DNA of 64,000 nucleotides from Triatoma infestans (Eukaryota; Arthropoda; Insecta; Hemiptera; Reduviidae). This document shows positions 34,358 to 44,824 of the stretch, piece by piece. How positions within the stretch are numbered: the first letter of the stretch is position 1; every line of letters begins with the position of its first letter. A program made the translations under genes and the position numbers. The notes under the pieces were generated by a model that made no database searches, was not told where the DNA came from, and saw nothing but the letters and a program-made list of their open reading frames with translations. The stretch is taken from NCBI GenBank assembly GCA_011037195.1, contig JAAEAF010014531.1, forward strand, positions 86,334 through 150,333. The letters are read 5' to 3'.

Positions 34358-35232
34358 CCAAATCTTAAGGTGTTATTTATCACTCATCAAGCAACAACCT
34401 ACATCTCCTCACAACACCCTTACAGCTACTCAAAATCTTGTAACAGTAAAACAGTTAATTAGATGGGATATATAATATAAAAAATTTAATTATAATATTA
34501 AAGATATATTTATGTTTCAATCTTTGCTATTCTTTTTTTTTTTTAATTAATTAAGTGATTGGTGAAATTAATCCCGGAAATATACTTCATTTCCTAAAGC
34601 AAGATAAATTTCCGTTTAAGAAATAACTCGGTCATTAATATTGGCTCTATCAGCCATATTAACCTAAACATCCTTAATTGTTTTAATAACAATTTACCAC
34701 TTCCTTTAAGAACAATTCAAACATTCAAAAAGAACAGTAACGTTCATTATATTAACAGGTAAGGTTTGCATTAAGAGTTTATTTATTTTTATTTCTTTCA
34801 ATTTTGTATTCTCTCTTACTTCTCTTAAGCGGAAGTATTGCGATCGCGTGTGAAGTGCGATCGCGATCGTTCACGTGTGTGTCCACATACTCTGTTCTCT
34901 TTTGGTGTTTAACTTAGTTAAAAGTACTTTTTCTTAAATTTATTTTTCATTTTTCGATCTCTATTTTTTTCCCCCAGTTCAATGCATATTCTGTTTATTC
35001 ATTTATTTTTTTTTTTTACAATTACTTAGTTTCTGTTTTATTAATATTTAATTAACTATTATTACAATAATGCTAAATAGTTTTCAACAGAGCTACAAAC
35101 AAGTAGACAAATAGAGTGGCGAGAACTCTATCTTTCTCACTCTACTCTGAGTGAGACGAGAGAACAATAGCCCAGCAAGGTAACTTTAATATATGATTTT
35201 ACTATATATTTCTACTTTCTTTTTACATTTAA
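34358..35232. other. AT-rich spacer and possible LINE 5' UTR
   Basis: 34845-34880 holds GCGATCGCGTGTGAAGTGCG, a small piece of the CCGGAAGT repeat end. 35110-35180 is GA-rich (GAGTGAGACGAGAGAAC) and may belong to the 5' UTR of the LINE that follows. Confidence 0.3.
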
Positions 35233-36210
35233 ATGGATGAAAGTGAATCTGCTGATTTAGATTTCGCTTCTTTAAATAATGTCAGCGCTTCTACAAATGC
35301 CCCTATAATTTTTCTCCTAAATCAAATAAAAAATTAATTAATAATAATATTAAAATTGAAAATAAAATGATCACTCGCTCTCATAAGGCAAAACAGGCTA
35401 CTGAGAATGAAAATATGGCTAACTCTTCAATTCAGAAACTTCTTACTTCCCAGTCAATTGACTTCACACATCCCTATAAATTTCAAGCTCTTGCTACCAA
35501 CCTTCAAGAGATGGAAGCAAAATCAAACTTCAATTAAAAAAGTTAAACCTCCCCCATTCTTTATTAAAAATGTTACAAATATTCAACATCTCTGTAACAC
35601 TATAACTAAAGTAACAGGAAATAAAAAATTCCTTTGTAAATCAAGGGTCAGTGATATGGCATTACAAATGGAAACGGCAGATGATTACAGGAAAATTGTC
35701 AAATATCTAAAGGAAAATAACTGTGATTTCCACACATTCCAATTAAAACAGGACAAATCATTTAGAGTGATAATAAGAAATTTACACCATTATACAACTG
35801 TTACCGCTATCAAAGATGAATTGGAGGAACAAGACTTTAAAGTTAGAAATGTAACCAATGTCCTTCAAACAGCCACCAAACAACCCTTACCGCTGTTCTA
35901 TGTGGACTTAGAGCCACAGAGAGCAACAGCAAATATTTTCTCTTAACCCTCTCTATTACACGAGAATAAGAGTCGAGGAACCACACAAAACAAAGGACAG
36001 CGCCCAGTGCAAAAGTTGTCAAGACTTCGGTCACACCAAGAGCTACTTTAATAACGTGGCAAGATGTGTAAAATGTACAGGTCTGCACTCTTCTGAGGAG
36101 TGCAAAAAGAAAAAAGAAACTCCATCTACTTGCGTGCACTGTCTTGAAGAGCACCCAGCTAACTACAAACTCTGCAATACGTATCAGGAACTGCTCCGTC
36201 TGTGAGGGAA
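35233..36210 (+). pseudogene. Jockey-like LINE ORF1 (zinc-knuckle nucleic-acid-binding protein)
   Basis: The likely start is ATG at 35233 (MDESESADLD), with a stop after about 34 codons. The main frame then runs 35407-35946: PPPFFIKNVTNIQHLCNTI, DDYRKIVKYLKENN, FRVIIRNLHHYTTV and QPLPLFYVDLEPQ. After a frameshift near 35910 it continues YYTRIRVEEPH. Three Cys/His knuckles follow at about 36010-36180: CKSCQDFGHTKSYF (last Cys changed to Phe), CVKCTGLHSSEEC and CVHCLEEHPANYKLC. This is the Jockey ORF1 layout, a chaperone-like RNA-binding protein of the LINE particle. One stop, at least one frameshift and the lost Cys show it is dead. Confidence 0.85.
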
Positions 36211-36963
36211 TACCACTGCTTTTCATCAACGCTCCCAGTCATCAACCGCTCAAGAAAGCAAACCACCTTCATCCAGTATTAGGCGTGCATGACCGACAGA
36301 TTGACATTGTCTTAATTACAGCCAGGAACTAAATCGACGATACACCTTTAATCGATGATCACATTTCATCGACCGACGTTCTCGTCTTTCTCTAGACAAC
36401 CAAGTACAACTCTGTACTCAAGCCTCTGTGGACGTACGAAACCGAAGTGTGGGGCTCAACCAAGCGCTCCAATTACATCCGATTACAAACCCTCCAATTC
36501 AAAATCCTTCTAAAGTCACTAACGCTCCTTTCTATGTTTCTAACTCCATCATTGACAAAGACCTAAATATCACTTTTGTCCGCGACCTCATTTTATCCCG
36601 TTACAAAAAATTCCATGCATTCCTCCCAGACCATCATAACCCTTTAATCCAAGAACTTTCGTCCCATTCCATCCCTGGAAACCCAGTTAGTAGACCTAAA
36701 CGTCAGTGGCCGAGAGATCTTCTGACAGAGTGACAAACAAATGTAAATATGTAATTATGTAAATATGTATATAATGTAAATATCTTTTCCCCTCTCAGCC
36801 TAACTTTCCTATTAAACCTTTTCACTAAATCCTTCCATATAATTTTCCAAACTCCATCCATATTCCCTATTTTCCGTTTATACATCTCATTCCTCACTTA
36901 TTAAAAATATTTTGGAGAGTGGTCAATGAACAGCTGCTCCACCACTCTTTCATTCATTCATCA
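36211..36963 (+). pseudogene. Jockey-like ORF2, internally deleted, with 3' end
   Basis: A short endonuclease-like strand DRQIDIVLIT (about 36290-36320) is followed almost at once by RRSRLSLDNQVQLY and NSVLKPLWTYETEVWGSTKR (frame-shifted). The C-terminus continues in the frame 36428-36733: VTNAPFYVSNSIIDKDLNIT and GNPVSRPKRQWPRDLL. Most of the endonuclease and all of the reverse transcriptase palm are missing, so roughly 2 kb was deleted. The 3' end at 36916-36948 is a stem AGAGTGGT / ACCACTCT followed by a TTCA repeat tail. Confidence 0.8.
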
Positions 36964-36979
36964 GTTTCATTCATCAAGA

Positions 36980-37400
36980 TTTATTTGATGTTTTTAGCGA
37001 AAAGTGTCTTTTGTGGGTGAACAAAATATTTCAAAAAATGAAAATCGCGTGAAGCTCGAACTTATTGTTTCGTTTAGGAACTACCACCGCATCTGATACA
37101 AAGGTTTCGTGCAAAATCCAACAACCGGAAGTGCGACATGTTGGATGTTTTTAAATTTTATCCGTTTATTATCTACACATATAATACCTATCACTTTTAT
37201 TTGTCACATTTTTCCAAGAAAATGTGTCCATGAGCAGTATGGCTAAATAGGAACTTCCTATAAGTTGCGTATAGTACAATGTAACTGTGAGTATGCTGGG
37301 TGAACATCTGGAACCGATACGAGGAATTTCTTGACAATGACTACATATAGCTATGAAGAAACCTACTTCAAAATCGGTGCGAATAAATAAATACAAGCTT
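36980..37400 (-). repeat. CCGGAAGT repeat (antisense)
   Basis: Contains CGAAAAGTGTCTTTTGTGGG, GAAGCTCGAACTTATTGTTT, CAACCGGAAGTGCGACATG and ACCTATCACTTTTATTTGTC in antisense order. Confidence 0.75.
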
Positions 37401-38273
37401 TGATTGAAGCAAATTTTACTAATATTCGTGAAAAAAAATCAATAAACACTAAAATATTGGAACATTAATCTAACATTCTATTTACAAAGTTCACCGTTAA
37501 CAATAATGCAATAACTAAACTACAAGACTGCAATAATATTACAGTAGCAATGAGAAATTATTATTAATAACTAACTCTATTCCCTTCATATCTAATTCTC
37601 GAACCAAATTTATAATAGTCCAGTACTAATTCGTTAATGAAACGTCATCTTATTCACATTTCACAACTTAAGTCACGTACATTACTTTCCCACGGCGTAC
37701 TTTAGACTTCAGGATATCCAAGTGTTTCTATTACTTAATATATTTATATTATTATTTAAATATATATATATATATATACCTAATATTTATAATTTTAATT
37801 GAATTAAACTGATATTGAAAAACCAATTGGATTTTATATTATAATAAATAAATAGAAAACAAGCTTACATAAATTTATGACAAGAAATAAATGATTTATG
37901 ACTTCAATTTTTATATGTACTTAGAATTTTAAGTTCAAACTCTATGAATTATATCGCCGCTTGAATAGCAGAATGTGTTTATTTCAATGGATTATAATTG
38001 CTGATTTAAATTCATAATGGATATTTTTTTTTTTTTTATTACGATCAACATTAGTTTAGCAATTTTATTGATTTCTATCAAGAATTTATTGCACTAGATA
38101 AAGAAAAAAAATGCAAATAAATGTAGGAAATTAATATTTTTCTGTCAAATGAAAAAGAAAGCTAGCATAGTAATTATTTGTATTATTTTTCCATTCAATT
38201 TTCTGGTTTATACAAAAAAAAACATATTGTATTTATAGTATTATTAAAAAGAATTTATGAAATACTCTATATA
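37401..38273. other. AT-rich spacer
   Basis: No gene. A TA microsatellite is at 37761-37779. Confidence 0.4.
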
Positions 38274-39914
38274 CAGTGCGTTTCATAACTATAAAACCAC
38301 TCGAAATTTTTAATTTAAAATAGTTCCTTGAATTGTAGAATTAATTGCACGCAAAGCAATTTAAAAAAAAAGGTAAAATAAATAAAGAAAAAATATCCAT
38401 TCTAATTGAACTTTTGCTTTTTAAAATGTTTTTCATTAATAAACTTGATTTTGTGAGTGTGTCATAACTATAAAACCAATTGAGTAAACAATATCTGCTT
38501 GGAATCTTGTCATTTAAAAACAAACTCTAATCCTCTTATTGCGATAAATAGACACTGAACATTAGTCTCTTTGTTTTCCATGCAAGATAGTAAGACATTG
38601 AACATTAGTCTCTTTGTTTTCCATGCAAGATGCCGCGAGGTAAACTACTCACAGACGAAGAAAAAGGTAAAATTTTGGCTTTTGCCGAAGAAGAATTATG
38701 TCTTCGGGAAATCGCCAGGAGACTGCAAAGGTCCCATAATGTGATGCGAACCTTTTGGCAAACCAACAGAATTATGGAAAAAATAAAAAAGGTGGGCCTA
38801 AAAGGAAACTTTCACTTCGTTGTGAACGACGAATTATTAATTATTCAAGCAATTCAGTCAAAAGCATTAGCAAAATGATTTCTGACCTTAATGTGAACGT
38901 TTCGCGCTCTACCGTGTACCATGTTCTTAAACGAAGTAAATTTATTAAATGTCAAAAAATGTGAAAAGCGCCAAAACTTCAACCTCGCCATATTGCAGCA
39001 AGATTGGAATTCGGGCGACACAACATTTCCACTGATTGGCATTCCGTGATTTTTTCAGATGAAAAAAAATTTAATTTAGATGGTCCAGATGGCAACAGGC
39101 ATTATTGGAGAGATCTTAGAAAAAAACCCTGTTAAATTTTTAAGCGAAATTTTGGCGGTGGGAGTGTAATGGTGTGGGGAGCTTTTTGTTCAACGAAAAT
39201 GCTAAAGTTAGCATTTCCCTCCACCAAAATGAACAGTGCAGAATACACCACTGTTCTTGAAAACCACTTGTTGCCTTTCCTTCACCAAAATAATCACGTG
39301 CAATGGACATTCCAGCAAGACAACGCTGCTATTCACACTAGCCGAGCAACCAAAACATGGCTCACATCTGATATGCAAACATGGCCTCTCCTTCAATGGC
39401 CTGCTTGTTCTCCTGATCTTAATCCCATTGAAAATGTATGGGGTATCATTGTAAGAAAGGTTTACCCCGAAAACCACCAATACGGGAATGTGGAAGATTT
39501 AAAAAATGCCATAATCAAATCATGGAACGAAATATCCGACCAAGTCAGAAAAAATTTAATTTCAAGTATGGGAAGAAGGCTTTTCCAGGTTGCTGGGAAG
39601 AGGGGAGGAACCACTGACTATTAAAAATGTACAGATGTTACAACCAGTAGTTTTTTGATAATGAAATTTTTTATTTTTATTTTGGTTCTATAGTTATGGG
39701 ACATGTGAATTTTTTATTTTTTTTACATTTTATTTAAAAAACAACTGTAAAAATAATAAACTGTAATATGTTAATGACACAATTACTTTTTCTTTTCAAA
39801 TACCTGTTGAAACGTTCTGTGTACAGGTTGTAGGTACACGTTGGAAACTATAGAAAATTTTAAGCGAAAAATTGAAAAAAAAAAAAAATGGTTTTATAGT
39901 TATGAAACGCACAT
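38274..39914 (+). mobile_element. Tc1-like transposon with double terminal repeats (DD36E type)
   Basis: The 1641-bp element sits between TA dinucleotides (38272-38273 and 39915-39916), the Tc1/mariner target. Its outer terminal repeats (38274-38299 and 39889-39914) share 24 identical bases, beginning GTGCGTTTCATAACTATAAA. Only the first two bases differ (CA left, AT right). A second, diverged copy of the repeat lies inside each end (38457-38477 and 39681-39705), an IR/DR arrangement. Between them is one transposase pseudogene. A 43-bp tandem duplication (GAACATTAGTCTCTTTG at 38557 and 38600) lies just before the start codon. Confidence 0.9.
38630..39624 (+). pseudogene. Tc1-like transposase, D-36-E, inactivated
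   Basis: The start at 38630 opens a helix-turn-helix region (KILAFAEEELCLREIARRLQ). A one-base frameshift near 38755 moves to the second frame. There a GRPR-like basic motif (GGPKRKLS) and a second DNA-binding half (SRSTVYHVLKRSKF) follow. In this frame are a TGA at 38962-38964 and a TAA at 39133-39135. Catalytic residues are the Asp in [13 protein letters not shown], the Asp in WTFQQDNAAIHTS and the Glu in SPDLNPIENVWG. 36 residues separate the last two, where classical Tc1 has 34. D-36-E is the spacing described for the Incomer group. The total is about 330 codons, normal for Tc1. It would have bound the terminal repeats and cut and pasted the element. Confidence 0.88.
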
Positions 39915-39916
39915 TA

Positions 39917-40073
39917 TGTACACGTTGCATAAAAACTATATGCACACGTATGTGAACTATATATACACGTTGCATAAAACTATATGCACACGTATGTGAA
40001 CTATATGTACACGTTGCATAAAACTATATGCACACGTATGTGAACTATATGTACACGTTGCATAAAAACTATA
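39917..40073. repeat. 44-45 bp minisatellite next to the Tc1 end
   Basis: Units begin ACACGTTGCATAAAA at 39920, 39965, 40009 and 40053. Each continues CTATATGCACACGTATGTGA. Three full units and one partial unit. The array starts directly at the right TA of the Tc1-like element. Confidence 0.85.
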
Positions 40074-40379
40074 TTTTTCGCGTTCAAGGAACTTCAGAAA
40101 AATTAATTTCCGGTAAATAGTAAATTAAAAGTTTGAAATTACATAACCAGTAACAATTTTTACATATGTAAATATTTAAATTTTAACTAATTTTTAAAAG
40201 TAAATTGGTTTTAAAAAGATATATAGTTTATTTAAAGCTTCTGACCTTGAGACGTGACATTGCGATGGAACAAAATTGCAGTAAATTAGTAAGCGACTTT
40301 AATTGAAATAAATGTAACTACCATCTTTGACGTACCCTGAAAAAGTCTAAATCCAGAAGAAGCAGAATGATTAAAAGTA

Positions 40380-40710
40380 GAATAAAGCGTAACTTTGGAG
40401 AAGAGAAATGTCTTTAGCGAATGGTCTGTATGTGTGTATGTTACCAGATTATTCAAAAACGAAAAGTCGTAGGAAGCTCAAACTTGGTATTCCGTTTAGG
40501 TAGTACCACCGCATCAGACAGAAGATGGTTTTTACATACAGTTCTCCACATAGAGCCGCTCAGATATACAAGTAAAATGCCCATCCCCATGTTTGTGGCC
40601 AGCCCAACTACACATTGTAAACCTCGCAATATTAAAGAAAATTTATCGATTAAATTGTGGAAATTACAATACGAGAAAGTCGTGTGATTGTTTCACATCA
40701 GATTTTTTTT
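40380..40710 (-). repeat. CCGGAAGT repeat (antisense)
   Basis: Contains TTTAGCGAATGGTCTGTATG, CTCAAACTTGGTATTCCG, TAGTACCACCGCATCAGACA and the end module GAGAAAGTCGTGTGATTGTT. Confidence 0.75.
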
Positions 40711-41020
40711 TATTATTATTATTTTCGTGGCAACATCAACATTGACGTCTGTTTTTGGTCAGTAATTTAAAAAAAGTCCGCTGTATGATAAATTTTTGTC
40801 TCAAAGTAATACTCGTATTAACAGTTTGGTGTTAAAATTAATCCAAGTTATCAAATAGACAGAAATGCATATAAATGTATACATATATGTATAAAACCAA
40901 TGAATCATTTTGTTATATTTATATTGTCTTGCCACATGCATATTTTACTGATGAATAAGTTATTTATGTTAAAAAATATTGTTTTTGTACATCTGTCGGT
41001 TTGTATCACAAACTCACACT

Positions 41021-41084
41021 GATACCCCACCACTCTGATACTCCACCACTCTGATACCCCACCACTCTGATACCCCACCACTCT
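41021..41084. repeat. 16-bp tandem array, 4 copies
   Basis: The unit GATACCCCACCACTCT is repeated at 41021, 41037, 41053 and 41069. One copy has a C-to-T change. It lies just before a sense CCGGAAGT repeat piece. Confidence 0.85.
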
Positions 41085-41577
41085 TTTAGACCCTGGAAAA
41101 CTTGTATTTCCGGTGAAAACTAAATATAGAAAATTTGACAAGATCGCAATACTTCCTGTTCCCGCAGTGAGAAGGAAGTAACAAAGATGGTGGGCATTAT
41201 ACTTGCTCACCAGACTGCACGCTCTCTTCAAATCACTTAGCAAACCCTAAATTTAAACCGTTTAAATTTAAGTATAAACCACAGGTTTCCCAAGAAAACC
41301 CTTATAATCAATTTTTCCGGTAAAATGTGTCAAATACAAGTTCCCAGATTATAATAGTTCAGTTGTGGTAAATTTACTGGGAATGGAGCTCTTTTCGAGA
41401 AAATTTGTAAATAATACGGAAACGTCTGTGAAATTGCAATTTCCGCTTAAAAGCAATTTCCTTCAAATTTGGAATTTTTAGCAATGCTTTCATACACGTG
41501 GGTGGCGGAATCATATATTACATACTAAAGTAACATTTTCACGTGGAAAACTGGAAACCTGGAAAACTGTTTTAAAC
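41085..41577. repeat. CCGGAAGT repeat pieces
   Basis: 41098-41175 has TTGTATTTCCGGTGAAAACT and CAAGATCGCAATACTTCC (sense end). 41300-41520 has ATGTGTCAAATACAAGTTCC, TTTTCGAGAAAATTTG and CAATTTCCGCTTAAAAGC. Confidence 0.7.
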
Positions 41578-41588
41578 AAATGTGATAG

Positions 41589-41832
41589 TTATTGTTGTGG
41601 TGGTTGGTTCCGCATAGCTGGAAAGCATTAGAGACATTTTCCGTGGTAGCCTGCTTCATTTTGTGGTCATCGACCGGTTTCTTTCAAAACTTGTTAAGAG
41701 TGTGTAAACTGAATTTGCTCTGTGCAAGTCTGTGTTATCACACTGTCTGACAAACACATGCTGAAGATGGGCGAACGCCCGAAACCGGTCGATGACCACA
41801 AAATGAGGCAGGCTATCACGGAAAATGTCTCT
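41589..41832 (-). mobile_element. Inverted-repeat element, hammerhead family 1 (11-bp TSD)
   Basis: This 244-bp element lies between exact AAATGTGATAG copies (41578-41588 and 41833-41843). The left arm begins TTATTGTTGTGGTGGTTGG, the long end, so sense is minus. The left arm core is cut short after CATCGACCGGTTTC. The right arm core at 41761-41797 is intact on the plus strand. The target lies in a CCGGAAGT repeat, so this insertion is younger than that copy. Confidence 0.85.
41761..41797 (+). ncRNA. Hammerhead-like core, family 1, intact consensus
   Basis: CTGAAGA, T, GGGC-GAAC-GCCC (four perfect stem II pairs), GAAA, CCGGTC and GATGACC. All invariant hammerhead core bases are present (CUGANGA and GAAA, with GUC as the cleavage triplet). 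The extra T after CTGAAGA is not in the standard fold. The stem I partner (ACATG) pairs poorly with GATG here, while in the family consensus GCATC pairs 4 bp. Confidence 0.55.
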
Positions 41833-41843
41833 AAATGTGATAG

Positions 41844-42599
41844 GCCTAGATAAGAGCTGTTTTCGAAAAAAATCAGAAAAAATAACTCGGTATCTTGGTA
41901 CTTCTCTACTTGTAAAAGAATGACTATAACTTCCATCAGATCCCGTAGTGATATCCAAAAAATAGTTTTTGACCTATGTTGTCCAAAGTAGAGCTTTATC
42001 AATGTAAATGTCGTAAACTATTTTCAGATTAATAATTTTTATTACTTAAAATATTTTGATTAGTTTATCACCATCAACAAAATAAGTAAGTAAATAATCC
42101 CAAGCAAATAAACAAAAACAATAAACATAAACAGTCTAGAACAATATTTACTGAAACAAATAAACACACGCAAAGAAATGTTTAACTCTCTTTCTTCTCA
42201 AAGTTGATTTTGATTCTACATTTCAGGTAAATCTTTGTTGAACTATGTTGTTCCAAGAAAGTTCTATAGGTTACGAGTTGTTGATCAATCGAATTGCTGA
42301 TACGGCATCTTTATTTGAAGTAAGAACAGTTTAGAGTATCATCAACGAATCTGTTGCCGAGTAGGTTAACAATCTCTATAAAAGATATAAACGTTGATAT
42401 TTTGCTAGATTATTTCATTTTTTACTTTACTTTGCACTTCCTGTGGAATGGTGTTTCCTTTTCTCTTTTTACACTGTTTTCTATTATTGATCAATCTATT
42501 TCTATGGCTGGACATAGACGACTAGTACTTTGTACCCTACTACATGTAGAGTAGGGCTGAGGTAGCTTTTAGGTTGCTTAACAACTAATCCCTGACAAT
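41844..42599. other. Repeat remnant and spacer
   Basis: 41844-42000 continues the CCGGAAGT repeat (GAGCTGTTTTCGAAAAAAAT). 42000-42599 is AT-rich with nothing recognised. Confidence 0.4.
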
Positions 42600-43109
42600 T
42601 TACGACAAATATACGGATAACAAGCTGAAAAAAATCTGGTGTGAAACACTCATACCACTTACTCTTATTATAATTAATACAATTTAATCAAGAAATTTTC
42701 TGTAAAATTGCAACGTTACAATGTTTAGATGGGCTGACTACATAAAAATGGTGGTGGGGATAGCATACCTGAACAGGCTTATGTGGAGCGCTCCTCAATC
42801 AATGTCTATTCAAATTTCAATTTAAACTAACTCAAATCATATTTTATAGCAAAATGTTACAAATAAAAGTGATACGTTTTATCTATCTACCAACCATTCC
42901 AAGTTTTGAGAAAATTGTAACCGTTTAACGAGAAAATTCCAAAAAAACTCAAAAAACTACCCTGTAAAATCTCATGTCCGTTAAGCGATAAAAATTCGTA
43001 AAAAATATTACACTGAAGTGGTAGTTTAGAGGCAAGTTAACGCTACTGTTCCCCCCCGAATCTTTCTCAAAAAAAAAATCCCGGTAAAATGTATCAAATA
43101 AAAATTCAA

Positions 43110-43344
43110 GGTATTTATCACACAAAGCTAGTGTTTCAAGGTATCACACAAAGATAGTGTTTCAAGGTATCACACAAAGATAGTGTTTCAAGGTATCACA
43201 CAAAAATAGTGTTTCAAGGTATCACACAAAAATAGTGTTTCAAGGTATCACACAGAGATAGTGTTTCAAGGTATCACACAAAGATAGTGTTTCAAGGTAT
43301 CACACAAAGATATGGTTTCAAGGTATCACACAAAAATAGTGTTA
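43110..43344. repeat. 26-bp minisatellite, 9 units, inside the CCGGAAGT repeat
   Basis: Units GTATCACACAAAGATAGTGT plus TTCAAG start at 43111, 43141, 43167, 43193, 43219, 43245, 43271, 43297 and 43323. The first has a 4-bp insertion (GTATTTATCACAC) that matches the repeat consensus before expansion. Confidence 0.9.
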
Positions 43345-43456
43345 CGAATAATGAAAAGCGACAGATAACTTCTTGTCGGATTGTATGGTGATATTCAAAA
43401 TGAATGTTTATTATGAACTTTCTATGATTTTCATTTTTGAGCTATGCTGTTCGTTC

Positions 43457-43506
43457 TCACACACACACACACACACATACATACATACATTATATTACTA
43501 TATTAA

Positions 43507-43540
<34 letters not shown>

Positions 43541-43567
43541 GGAAGAGAGAGAGAGAGAGGAGAGAGA
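43457..43567. repeat. Compound CA-TA-GA microsatellite
   Basis: AC repeats at 43457-43476, a TA run at 43507-43527, then AG/GA repeats to 43567. It lies where the repeat consensus has its CA tract. Confidence 0.9.
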
Positions 43568-43879
43568 TAGACCATTTTCGGATTACTACTTTTGGACTCA
43601 GAGGACCTCAAAACTAATATTTCCGGTAACAACTCGATATATAGAAAATCTGACACAATTGTAATACTTACCCTTTCAGTCTCAAAGAAGAAGTAAAAAT
43701 GTAAAACCAAAGTAATAATCATGATAGTTCACATCAAGCTATATTTCCTAATGTATCTAAACAAGATGCGATTTAGAATAGGTATATACAGAAAATAATC
43801 TCACGTTAAAAGCACGAACAGAACCATTCAACATACAAGATCACCCGCCATTCTAGTCACGCGAACCCTTAAAAACATA

Positions 43880-44800
43880 TTATTACAAATAGTTGGTCAC
43901 TTCCGGTGAAGCCTTCAATGAGGCTAATGTGAACTTTTTAAGTTCACACCGTCTCTACAAATATGAACCTATCACTTCTATTTGATTTGTTTTTCTTTGT
44001 TTTTGAAAAACAGATTTTGGAAAATGAATAACTTCTTGAGAGAATATCAGCTCCTTACTGACTGTAGCTTTTATAGGGGGTTGATAACCGCTGTCAGGGA
44101 GCTCTTATGCCTGAAAGCTGCCATGTTGCTATATTTGTACGAGGATCATTCATAAGCAATAAGTAAAGAGAAAATATTCTGGCGTGAAACACTCACACGA
44201 CTTTCTCTTTCTGCAATTTACACTGATTTAAGTGACAAATTTTGTCACAAATTATAATTTTCACTAAATGTTTATTTGTGTTCAATTTTATATCAATCGG
44301 AGATTTTATAACCATTTTATCTAATCTTAATAAAATGACATTTTTGAGGGAACCATACACTCTCTCTCTCTTCCTCAAACCATGAATTTTCCCGGAAAAT
44401 GTTTCAAATAGAAGTTGTTGGTCTTTATATGTGTAGGGTAATATTCCAAGCTTAAAGAAAATAGCGGGGGCAGTTTCAAGGGCATCGCAAAAACCTCAAA
44501 AATCCATCCAGTTAAAAGTTACTTCCGTTTGACTGATTTTTTCAAAACATTATCGAGTCCCAGGCTACCACTTAAATTAAATATCAAGTTTGAACTTTTT
44601 GGGGATTTTTCATTTTTTATTAATGCTGAACTCTCACACAACACACACACTCTCAGAGGCCTATTTCCAAAAACCACTTTTTCTGATTCAGGAGGCCTCG
44701 AAATGCGGATATCCGATAAAAACTCGATATCGAACATTTGACCCGACCGTAATACTTTACCTGCAGTAAGAGATAGTAATAAATATATTTTTGCTGCTAT
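43880..44800 (+). repeat. CCGGAAGT repeat, full-length copy with both ends
   Basis: The copy at 44170-44790 has both ends. The left is CTGGCGTGAAACACTCACAC then ACTTTCTC. The right is ACTCGATATCGAACATTTGA then ACCTGCAGTAAGAGATAGTA. It also has ATGTTTCAAATAGAAGTTGT, TTACTTCCGTTTGACTG and AAATATCAAGTTTGAAC. Length is about 620 bp. 43880-44100 is another partial piece. Confidence 0.8.
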
Positions 44801-44824
44801 CCTTTACAATCGTTATCGTTATTA

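Larger units (their letters stand above)
42600..43700 (+). repeat. CCGGAAGT repeat, near full length with internal minisatellite
   Basis: The left end AATCTGGTGTGAAACACTCA is at 42637. The middle modules follow, including AAATGTTACAAATAAAAGTG. The interior is expanded by a 26-bp minisatellite (43110-43344), followed by CA (43457-43476), TA and GA microsatellites. The right end at 43600-43690 has ATATTTCCGGTAACAACTCG and GACACAATTGTAATACTTAC. Outward-facing pieces are present between 42760 and 43100. Confidence 0.75.

Noticed and set aside
35843..36229. Minus-strand open frame of 128 codons
   Set aside because: A shadow of the Jockey ORF1 on the plus strand, which carries the recognisable zinc knuckles.
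39208..39480. Minus-strand frame of 90 codons and the plus frame 39236-39454
   Set aside because: Shadows of the Tc1-like transposase, whose frame contains the catalytic motifs.
41656..42002. Two overlapping minus-strand open frames of about 100 codons
   Set aside because: They lie across the inverted-repeat element at 41589 and repeat sequence. Similar frames recur in other copies because of the shared sequence.
43437..43722. Overlapping open frames rich in Arg-Glu or Ser-Leu
   Set aside because: They are translations of the compound CA-TA-GA microsatellite.
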